This document shows, one piece after another, positions 1 through 5,563 of a DNA stretch of 6,041 bases. The stretch comes from Acidobacteriota bacterium. GTDB taxonomy: Bacteria > Acidobacteriota > Terriglobia > UBA7540. Within the stretch, counting starts at the first letter, position 1. Every line of letters starts with the position of its first letter. The stretch lies in the NCBI GenBank assembly GCA_021828245.1, contig JAKASC010000152.1, positions 1 to 6,041 on the forward strand, read 5' to 3'. The notes under the pieces are model-generated. The model did no database searches and had not been told where the DNA came from. It saw nothing but the letters and a program-made list of their open reading frames with translations. The position numbers and the translations under genes were made by a program.

Positions 1-1474
1 CCGGCTCGGCCGGCCAAACCGTCACCAGGCGCGGCTTGCCCTCGGTCAGCGTGCCGGTTTTGTCCACCACCAGCGTGTTGACTTTTTCCAATCGTTCCAG
101 GCTCTCGGCGTTTTTGATCAGCACGCCAGCCATCGCACCGCGCCCCGTCCCAACCATGATGGACATCGGCGTGGCCAGCCCAAAGGCGCATGGACAGGCG
201 ATGATGAGCACGGCCACGGCGTTCACCAGCGCGTAGGCCAGCCGAGGCGCCGGCCCGATTTCCGCCCATACGATAAACGTCACCACGGCGGCGGCCACGA
301 CGGCCGGCACAAAGTACCCCGCCACGCGGTCGGCGAGCCGCTGGATGGGCGCGCGGCTCCGCTGCGCCTCGCTGACCATGCGAACAATCTGCGCCAGCAA
401 GGTTTCCTGGCCCACCCGCTCGGCGCGCATGAGGAGCGTTCCGTGGCCGTTGACCGTCCCTCCGGTCACGCGGCTGCCGGAAGATTTCTCCGCCGGCAGC
501 GGCTCGCCCGTCACCATGGATTCGTCCACGGTGCTCGAGCCGTTCAGCACCACGCCGTCCACCGGAATTTTTTCTCCCGGCCGAACGCGCAAACGGTCGC
601 CCGGATGGACGCGGTCGAGCGGAACATCTTCTTCGCTTCCGTCTTGGCGAACGAGGCGAGCCGTTTTCGGCGCCAGGCCCATCAGCGCCCGAATGGCGCC
701 GGAGGTCTGGCTGCGGGCGCGCAGCTCCAGAACCTGCCCCAGCAGCACCAGCGTGGTGATTCCGGCCGCCGCCTCAAAGTAAACCGGAACCATCCCTTCC
801 GGCCCGCGAAACGAGGGCGGAAAGATTCGCGGCGCGACGGCGGCGACGAGACTGTAAAAATACGCGACGCCGGTTCCGAGCGCGATCAGCGTGAACATGT
901 TGAGGCTGCGATTGAGAATGGATTGCCATCCCCGCTCGAAAAACGGCAGCCCGCCCCAAAGCACCACCGGCGTCGAGAGAATCAGTTCAATCCAGGTAAT
1001 GACGCGCAAACCGAGCGCGCGCTCAAGTGGCTGGCCCGGAATCGCCTCCGACATCGCGAGCGCCAGCGTGGGCACCGTGAGCGCCAAGCTCACCCAGAAT
1101 CGCCGCTTCATGTCCTCGTATTCGGGATTAGTTTCTTCTTCGAGGGCCACCGTGCGCGCCTCAAGCGCCATGCCGCAAATCGGGCAGGCGCCCGGCGCGT
1201 TGCGGACAATCTCCGGGTGCATGGGGCAGGTGTATTCGGCGGCGGTTGGCACGGCGAGCGTGGGGGCGGCGACATTCGGCTCTAAGAATTTTTCGGGGTC
1301 AGCGCGAAATTTCTCGAGGCAGGAGGAATTGCAGAAGTAATACGTTTGGCCTTTGTACTCAAACACCCCGGCGGCGTCCTGCGGGTGGATGGTCATCCCG
1401 CACACCGGGTCGCGAACCGTCGCATTCGCGCCGTTCGGGGCTGACGGGCGGCCATGACTAGGTTTCGTGCTCAT
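1..1474 (-). CDS. copA: Heavy-metal (probably Cu+) translocating P1B-type ATPase, 5' part, truncated by the window edge
   Basis: This inner-membrane pump uses ATP to export a soft metal ion, most likely Cu(I) or Ag(I). The 491 visible residues are the N-terminal part; the ATP-binding region and last membrane helices lie beyond the left edge. A YHS domain covers about residues 20-64, with DPVCGM and a later CNSSC pair. A short metal-binding zinc-ribbon-like domain follows at about 81-104 (YTCPMHPE, then CPICGM). Hydrophobic segments lie near 127-142, 160-178, 192-213 and 231-250. The actuator domain carries TGEP at 322-325. The next membrane pair carries the metal site CPC at 427-429, within IIACPCAFGLATP. 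The phosphorylated aspartate is D471 in DKTGTLTEG. CPC points to the Cu+/Ag+ class, but the downstream helices that would settle specificity are missing. There is no GMTCxxC HMA domain. An in-frame ATG four codons upstream (1486) is an alternative start; neither start has a clear Shine-Dalgarno. The gene is divergent from thiG. Confidence 0.93.
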   Translation of the reverse strand, partial: MSTKPSHGRPSAPNGANATVRDPVCGMTIHPQDAAGVFEYKGQTYYFCNSSCLEKFRADPEKFLEPNVAAPTLAVPTAAEYTCPMHPEIVRNAPGACPICGMALEARTVALEEETNPEYEDMKRRFWVSLALTVPTLALAMSEAIPGQPLERALGLRVITWIELILSTPVVLWGGLPFFERGWQSILNRSLNMFTLIALGTGVAYFYSLVAAVAPRIFPPSFRGPEGMVPVYFEAAAGITTLVLLGQVLELRARSQTSGAIRALMGLAPKTARLVRQDGSEEDVPLDRVHPGDRLRVRPGEKIPVDGVVLNGSSTVDESMVTGEPLPAEKSSGSRVTGGTVNGHGTLLMRAERVGQETLLAQIVRMVSEAQRSRAPIQRLADRVAGYFVPAVVAAAVVTFIVWAEIGPAPRLAYALVNAVAVLIIACPCAFGLATPMSIMVGTGRGAMAGVLIKNAESLERLEKVNTLVVDKTGTLTEGKPRLVTVWPAEP

Positions 1475-1647
1475 GCATTCACGCATTTCATTGCGACGCT
1501 GCCTCGCGCGGCCTGACTCTGACTCGCGCTTCTCACCGCCTGGGGCGGGCCGTCTGCACTGAGTCTGTCAATGTACCACGCAACTCCTCGTCTGTTGTTT
1601 CCGCTCCGCCTCGCCCATCCCGCCGGAGGAGAGCAGGCCAGAACTCT

Positions 1648-1677
1648 ATGTTTCCACCTTTGTTTGGATGTTTCCAC
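1648..1677. repeat. Exact 10-bp direct repeat ATGTTTCCAC, 20-bp centre spacing
   Basis: ATGTTTCCAC occurs at 1648-1657 and again at 1668-1677, separated by CTTTGTTTGG, which itself contains the related TTGTTTG. On the copA strand the unit reads GTGGAAACAT. The 20-bp period puts both copies on nearly the same face of the helix, as expected for a tandem regulator site. The repeat lies about 175-205 bp upstream of the copA start. The function is inferred only from this geometry. Confidence 0.5.
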
Positions 1678-1696
1678 TGCTCATTCAGGTTCAGCA

Positions 1697-1708
1697 AGGA
1701 CATGTCCT
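1697..1708. promoter_or_regulatory. Perfect 12-bp palindrome AGGACATGTCCT, possible operator
   Basis: The sequence equals its own reverse complement over 12 bp and has no loop, so a dimeric DNA-binding protein is more likely than an RNA hairpin. It lies 20 bp beyond the direct repeat on the side toward thiG, in the shared upstream region of copA and thiG. I do not recognise it as the site of a named regulator. A chance origin cannot be excluded. Confidence 0.25.
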
Positions 1709-1904
1709 GAAAGGCCCATAAAATGGTCATGCTGAGTCGGCGGTTTGCGCGCCTTTCAGCTTCCGCTTTCCTCGGCAACCTGAAAGGAAGCTCCACGCCG
1801 CGAACGTCCATGCCCTCTTCAACGGCTACAACGAGCAACACGCATGGCGGACACGTCGCCGCCACTTTCTTAAGGCGCTGGAGATTACCGGCTCGCGGCG
1901 CGGT

Positions 1905-1934
1905 TTGCAATCTGAGTCTCACCGCGAATAGAAT
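1905..1934 (+). promoter_or_regulatory. Candidate sigma-70-type promoter for thiG
   Basis: TTGCAA (1905-1910) matches the -35 consensus at four of six positions, and TAGAAT (1929-1934) matches the -10 at five of six, with an 18-bp spacer. Transcription would start near 1941. That leaves only about 11 bases before the thiG ATG, and the Shine-Dalgarno would sit at the very 5' end of the message. This is a consensus match only. Confidence 0.3.
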
Positions 1935-1951
1935 GGAGAAGAGAGGAACCC

Positions 1952-2731
1952 ATGGAAAACGATCGGTTTGAAATTGCCGGACGGGCCTTTCGTTCACGGC
2001 TGATTGTCGGCACGGGAAAGTACCGCAGCTTTGCGGAGATGGCTCGCGCTCTCGAAGCCTCCGGCACGGAAATTGTCACGGTGGCCGTGCGGCGCGTCAA
2101 TTTGACCGACAAGAGCAAAGAGTCGCTGCTCGATTATATTGACCGCTCCAAGTATTTCATCCTTCCCAACACGGCCGGCTGCTACAGCGCAGACGACGCG
2201 GTTCGCACGGCGCGGCTGGCGCGCGAAGTGGGCCTCTCGAACTGGATCAAGCTGGAAGTGATTGGCGACGAAAAGACGCTTTTTCCCGACAACTTTGAGT
2301 TGGTCAAGGCCACGGAGCTTCTGGTCCGCGAAGGTTTTGTGGTTCTGCCTTACACCAACGACGATTTGATTTCCGCCCGCCGTCTCGTGGACGCCGGCGC
2401 GGCGGCAGTGATGCCGCTCGGCGCGCCCATTGGCTCCGGGTTGGGCCTTCAGAATCCCGCCAACATTCGAATTCTGCGCGAAATGATCACTAGCGTGCCG
2501 CTGATTTTGGACGCCGGCGTCGGCACCGCCTCCGACGCCGCCATCGCCATGGAACTGGGCGCCGATGGCGTCCTGATGAATACGGGAATTGCCGCCGCGG
2601 AGGACCCGGTCCTGATGGCGGAAGCCATGCGCCACGCGGTCATCGCGGGTCGCAAGGCTTATCTCGCCGGCCGCATGCCCAAAAAACTTTACGCCACGGC
2701 TTCCAGCCCCCTTGAAGGCGTTGTCCGGTAG
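1952..2731 (+). CDS. thiG: Thiazole synthase ThiG
   Basis: ThiG builds the thiazole phosphate half of thiamin in the cytoplasm. It condenses 1-deoxy-D-xylulose 5-phosphate, dehydroglycine (or an equivalent iminoacetate) and sulfur carried on the ThiS thiocarboxylate. The 259-residue protein is full length for the family and is a TIM barrel. Recognisable blocks are LIVGTGKY (17-24), TVAVRR (43-48), LPNTAGC (71-77), IKLEVIGD (99-106), LFPD (110-113), LPYTNDD (132-138), VMPLGAPIGSG (153-163) and DAGVGTASDAA (187-197), then GVLMNTGIA and DPVLMA. K100 in IKLEVIGD matches the family's Schiff-base lysine. The start is well supported: GAGAGGA (1941-1947) lies four bases before the ATG. The gene is divergent from copA, and a 515-bp gap separates it from the next strong gene. 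No thiS, thiF, thiH or thiO is visible, so its sulfur carrier must be encoded elsewhere. No riboswitch was recognised upstream. Confidence 0.97.
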   Translation: MENDRFEIAGRAFRSRLIVGTGKYRSFAEMARALEASGTEIVTVAVRRVNLTDKSKESLLDYIDRSKYFILPNTAGCYSADDAVRTARLAREVGLSNWIKLEVIGDEKTLFPDNFELVKATELLVREGFVVLPYTNDDLISARRLVDAGAAAVMPLGAPIGSGLGLQNPANIRILREMITSVPLILDAGVGTASDAAIAMELGADGVLMNTGIAAAEDPVLMAEAMRHAVIAGRKAYLAGRMPKKLYATASSPLEGVVR

Positions 2732-2734
2732 CCA

Positions 2735-2754
2735 CGACACTGTATTGTGTGTCG
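2735..2754 (+). terminator. Hairpin just after thiG, weak terminator candidate
   Basis: CGACAC (2735-2740) pairs with GTGTCG (2749-2754) around an 8-base loop, starting four bases after the thiG stop codon. The position suits a thiG terminator, but no run of T follows, so intrinsic termination is uncertain. A second short inverted repeat, GGTGC/GCACC, follows at 2757-2778 and may add structure. Confidence 0.3.
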
Positions 2755-2908
2755 CGGGTGCTTTCTATATCGTGCACCGCAGGCCCTTCAGCAACGCTTG
2801 CCAACGAACCAGGGCCACAAAAATCTCCGTCGGCCGTTGAACCCTTGACAAAAACACCACCGTCGTGGCTGCCCGCGGTACAGCTTCAGGTGGGACGCGG
2901 AGGGGCGG

Positions 2909-3142
2909 ATGACTTTCAGGACGGCGGTGGCTTATACTTACGACGGCCAGTGGCACCATTGTGGACGATTGCAATTTCTGCCGTCTGGCGACGAGCAGTG
3001 GGTGAGCTCGAGCGTGGGCATCGGCATTTTCCTCCGCCAGGCCTTCGACACCGTGGAGAATCGGTTTGAATTTGATGCCGATACCCCCGTGAGTCCTACG
3101 CCGCTTTCGGGCATTCACCTCATGGGCCAAGCGAGGGCATAA
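2909..3142 (+). CDS. Possible small hypothetical protein (77 aa)
   Basis: I do not recognise this protein. It starts at an ATG preceded by GGAGGGG (2899-2905), a plausible ribosome-binding site. It ends with TAA, 104 bp before the GH51 start and on the same strand. By hand count 53 of 77 codons end in G or C. The composition is balanced, not Arg/Pro-rich like the chance frames around it. The middle (about residues 31-60) alternates hydrophobic and acidic residues, including SSSVGIGIFLRQ and ENRFEFDAD. There is no signal peptide, membrane helix or cysteine motif. The frame stays open a further 20 codons upstream of the ATG, so it could also be the tail of a decayed longer gene. A chance frame remains quite possible. 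Confidence 0.3.
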   Translation: MTFRTAVAYTYDGQWHHCGRLQFLPSGDEQWVSSSVGIGIFLRQAFDTVENRFEFDADTPVSPTPLSGIHLMGQARA

Positions 3143-3170
3143 CCGACAACTCATGCTGACTTGCTGCCTT

Positions 3171-3198
3171 TTGGGTTAGGATATCGCGCAAATAATGG
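3171..3198 (+). promoter_or_regulatory. Weak candidate promoter for the GH51 gene
   Basis: TTGGGT (3171-3176) and TAATGG (3193-3198) are separated by 16 bp in the AT-richer stretch before the GH51 gene. The match to sigma-70 consensus is modest. The placement, about 50 bp before the start codon, is sensible. This is only a best guess. Confidence 0.18.
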
Positions 3199-3246
3199 GC
3201 TTATGTTCTAAGTGATGACGAAGCCCGCAGGAAGGAGTGAATTCTT

Positions 3247-5397
3247 ATGCTGGTTCATTGGAAAACGAAGCTGTGCATCTTGGCGGTCCCTGCCGTCTTT
3301 GCGGTGATATTCCTGCCGGCCTTGGCGGCGACAGCCCCGAAGACAATCGTTGCCACTATCAACACGACCAAGGTTTCCCCACCGGTCAGCAAATACGAAT
3401 ACGGCATGTTCATCGAACACATCGGCTCACTCGTTTATCGCACTCTTTGGTCAGAGATGCTCGACGATCGCAAGTTTTATTTTCCCATTGTGGCGAAAAA
3501 GCCCAACGCTAAGCCCGCTCCCGGCGGTTTCTTCCGCATGATGAGGCTGCGCAAATGGCGCCCCGTCGGCGCGGAGAAATTCGTGGTGATGGACAAGCAC
3601 AACCCCTTCGTGGGTGAACAAAGCCCGCGCATCGTGCTTGATCCTTCGACCCCACACGGCATCCGGCAGTCCGGCCTGGCGCTGGTCCGCGGCAAGCGTT
3701 ACATCGGCCATATCATCCTTCGGGGCACCCCCGGAGCCAGAGTGAAAATCTCCCTCATCTGGGGTGAGGGCCCCAACGGCCGCCAGACCGTTGCTGTCAA
3801 CACGCTGACCAGCGACTATCGAAGATATCCCTTCAGCTTCACGGCCGGGGCCAATACCGCGCGGGGAACCTTTGAAATTGCCGGAACCGGCAGCGGGAGC
3901 TTCCACATCGGAACGGTTTCGCTCATGCCGGCGGACAACATTGACGGCTTTCGCCCCGACGTCATTGCCTTGCTCCGTCAGCTTCACTCCGGTTTCTGGC
4001 GCTTTCCCGGCGGCAACTTTGTTTCCGATTTCAACTGGTACGACTCCGTGGGCCCTCGCGACCAGCGTCCGCCCGATTTTGATTATGCCTGGCACGCCAT
4101 GCAAACAAATGATGTGGGCCTGGACGAGTTCATGACTCTGTGCAAGCTCATCGGCGCGCGACCCTACATTACCGTCAATGCCGGCTTTGGCGACGCGCAT
4201 TCGGCGGCCCAAGAAGTGGAGTACATGAATGGCTCCGTCCACACCCGCATGGGCGCTTGGCGGGCCCGCAACGGCCATCCTCGGCCCTATGACGTGAAAT
4301 TCTGGGACATCGGCAATGAGCCGTACGGTCCTTGGGAGCTTGGCCGGACGGATCTCAAATATTACGTCCTCAAACACAACGAGTTTGCGCGCGCCATGCG
4401 CAAAGTGGACCCCTCCATTGTCCTTCTCGCCTCCGGCGCGATGCCCGATGAGGAGATAATTGAAGGCATTGCGAGCAATCTGCACCTCAAGAACGACCAG
4501 GTGCCGCTATGTTCTCCGGCTGACTGGACCTGCGGTTTTCTCAAGCATAGCTGGGGATATTTCAACGGTATCACCGAACACTGGTACGCGCGCGCCGGCA
4601 TGCGCTTTGACCTTGCGCGGGCAGAGCAAGGTCTGCGGGTCGGGCGAATGGAGGCGGGCTATGTGCCGGTTCAACAGACCGTCCTTCAGTGGGTGCGTGC
4701 GCCTTCCAACCGTGTGCATTTGAAAGCGGAGGAGTGGCATGAGTATGAGCAGCGGTTTCCTGAGATGATTAAAAAGAAGATCTTCATGTCGAATGACGAA
4801 TATGCTTACACTGGGGCGCCCACGAATCTCAAACTTGCCCTGGCCTATGCCATGGTCTTCAACGAAATGCTTCGCCACACCAATTTCCTGCGGATGACAG
4901 CTTTCACGATGGGAGTTTCCACCCTCGACATTACCCCAACGGCCGCTGCCATGAACACGACCGGCCTTCTGTTCAAGCTGTATGGCGACCACATGGGCGC
5001 CGGGATGTTGCCGGTGGCCGTCTCCGGAAATTCCCCTCAGCCTTTGCCGAAGCAACACCTGGTGGGCGACCTCCCGCGGACCAATGCCGGCAGCCCCACG
5101 TACCCGCTCGACGTGGTGGCGGCGCTGAGCCCGCACCGCAGGCACTTGAATCTTGCCGTGGTCAATGCGACGGAATCGGTTCAGCCGCTCACGCTCCATA
5201 TGCTGGGCGCCCGCCTGACAGGGAAGCCGACGATGTGGGAAATGACGGGGAAAAACCTTGACGCTGCCAACCGTGTAGGCCATAAGCCGCAGGTCAAGAT
5301 AAGAAAAACTCTGATGGACGACGTTCCCACCACGCTTTCGGTTCCTCCAATCAGCGTGGATATCTACCGGTTTCCCGTCGTGTTGACGGCGCCGTGA
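3247..5397 (+). CDS. Secreted GH51 alpha-L-arabinofuranosidase
   Basis: This glycosidase removes terminal alpha-L-arabinofuranosyl residues from arabinoxylan, arabinan or related plant polysaccharides by the retaining mechanism. The 716-residue protein starts with a Sec signal peptide: basic MLVHWKTK, a hydrophobic core, and a likely cut after ALA27. GMFIEHIG (53-60) is a family block near the start of the mature enzyme. Residues about 105-228 look like a carbohydrate-binding-type beta-sandwich inserted before the barrel, as in the longer GH51 enzymes. The barrel includes FWRFPGGNFVSDFNW (250-264) and FWDIGNEPYG (352-361), where E358 is the predicted acid/base. ITEHWY (442-447) follows. MSNDEYAY (514-521) gives E518 as predicted nucleophile, matching the EYA form of the longer GH51s. 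The C-terminal part, from about 610, should be a beta-sandwich. AAGGAG (3232-3237), nine bases before the ATG, supports the start. A GH3 gene converges on it from the right. Confidence 0.93.
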   Translation: MLVHWKTKLCILAVPAVFAVIFLPALAATAPKTIVATINTTKVSPPVSKYEYGMFIEHIGSLVYRTLWSEMLDDRKFYFPIVAKKPNAKPAPGGFFRMMRLRKWRPVGAEKFVVMDKHNPFVGEQSPRIVLDPSTPHGIRQSGLALVRGKRYIGHIILRGTPGARVKISLIWGEGPNGRQTVAVNTLTSDYRRYPFSFTAGANTARGTFEIAGTGSGSFHIGTVSLMPADNIDGFRPDVIALLRQLHSGFWRFPGGNFVSDFNWYDSVGPRDQRPPDFDYAWHAMQTNDVGLDEFMTLCKLIGARPYITVNAGFGDAHSAAQEVEYMNGSVHTRMGAWRARNGHPRPYDVKFWDIGNEPYGPWELGRTDLKYYVLKHNEFARAMRKVDPSIVLLASGAMPDEEIIEGIASNLHLKNDQVPLCSPADWTCGFLKHSWGYFNGITEHWYARAGMRFDLARAEQGLRVGRMEAGYVPVQQTVLQWVRAPSNRVHLKAEEWHEYEQRFPEMIKKKIFMSNDEYAYTGAPTNLKLALAYAMVFNEMLRHTNFLRMTAFTMGVSTLDITPTAAAMNTTGLLFKLYGDHMGAGMLPVAVSGNSPQPLPKQHLVGDLPRTNAGSPTYPLDVVAALSPHRRHLNLAVVNATESVQPLTLHMLGARLTGKPTMWEMTGKNLDAANRVGHKPQVKIRKTLMDDVPTTLSVPPISVDIYRFPVVLTAP

Positions 5398-5563
5398 CCG
5401 CTCCGAAACCTCAACAAAGTCTTCGAGGTGGAACTGCTCACGATTAAGCGTTCCCCACGGGATGATGCGACGCCCAAGGCAGCTTTTCGGCTGCCCCAGC
5501 CCTCCTGACTTTAGCCCTGGGCCCGAGCCGAGCGCGCGTCTCGCGTGGCCTGACTGCTGAGAG
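5398..5563. other. Convergent intergenic spacer between GH51 and GH3 genes
   Basis: No gene is supported in these 166 bases. They hold two hairpin-forming stems (5430-5454 and 5478-5495) that could serve as a bidirectional transcription stop. There is also a GC-rich run near 5520-5550 that I cannot interpret. Confidence 0.5.
5478..5495. terminator. GC-rich hairpin between the converging GH51 and GH3 genes
   Basis: GGCAGC (5478-5483) pairs perfectly with GCTGCC (5490-5495) around the 6-base loop TTTTCG. It lies about 80 bp after the GH51 stop and about 70 bp after the GH3 stop, so it could end transcription from either side. Neither strand shows a proper T-run after the stem. A second imperfect stem lies at 5430-5454 (GGAAC and GCT pairing with AGC and GTTCC, with one bulged base). 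The terminator role is inferred from placement. Confidence 0.3.

Larger units (their letters stand above)
1475..1951. other. Divergent intergenic region between copA and thiG, no convincing gene
   Basis: This 477-bp stretch separates the two divergent starts. Open frames exist on both strands, for example 1533-1997 and 1471-1677 on the minus strand and 1723-1971 on the plus strand. Their translations are rich in Arg, Pro and Ser, show no recognisable motif, and the first and last run into thiG. I read them as chance frames. The minus-strand frame 1471-1677 ends in an ATGA overlap with the copA start, which looks like coupling, but its protein is unconvincing. The region does hold a 10-bp direct repeat (1648-1677), a 12-bp palindrome (1697-1708) and a candidate thiG promoter (1905-1934). 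I looked for a TPP riboswitch ahead of thiG and did not find its conserved core. Confidence 0.6.
2732..3246. other. Intergenic region between thiG and the GH51 gene
   Basis: Apart from the hairpins next to thiG and the possible 77-residue gene at 2909-3142, I see nothing definite here. A perfect TTGACA occurs at 2845-2850 but has no usable -10 box at 16-18 bp. The last 100 bases (3143-3246) are more AT-rich and are the likely place for the GH51 promoter. Confidence 0.5.

Noticed and set aside
443..1285. Long plus-strand open frame (280 codons) opposite the ATPase gene
   Set aside because: It is antisense to clear P-type ATPase coding sequence, has Arg/His-rich low-information protein and no motif. 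It arises from the GC-rich codon pattern of the real gene.
1566..1571. Perfect minus-strand TTGACA upstream of copA
   Set aside because: The -10 position reads CCGCCC, so it cannot be a normal sigma-70 promoter.
1725..1800. CTGAG and ACCTGA elements reminiscent of a TPP riboswitch ahead of thiG
   Set aside because: The conserved GGATAATGCCAGCG-like core and supporting stems are absent, and the spacing does not fit.
1533..1997. Minus-strand frame of 154 codons in the copA-thiG gap
   Set aside because: It overlaps the thiG start and Shine-Dalgarno and shows no domain or credible composition.
1994..2740. Minus-strand open frame (248 codons) opposite thiG
   Set aside because: It is antisense to an unmistakable ThiG; its product is an Arg/His/Gly-rich shadow without family features.
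2845..2850. Perfect TTGACA -35 box upstream of the possible small gene
   Set aside because: No -10-like hexamer occurs at 16-18 bp; the downstream sequence there is GC-rich.
2909..2938. ATGACT / TATACT promoter-like pair with an 18-bp spacer
   Set aside because: It lies inside the possible small gene and about 300 bp before the GH51 start; the match is not better than expected by chance.
3451..4485. Minus-strand open frame (344 codons) inside the GH51 gene
   Set aside because: The GH51 frame carries all the conserved motifs; the antisense product is not recognisable.
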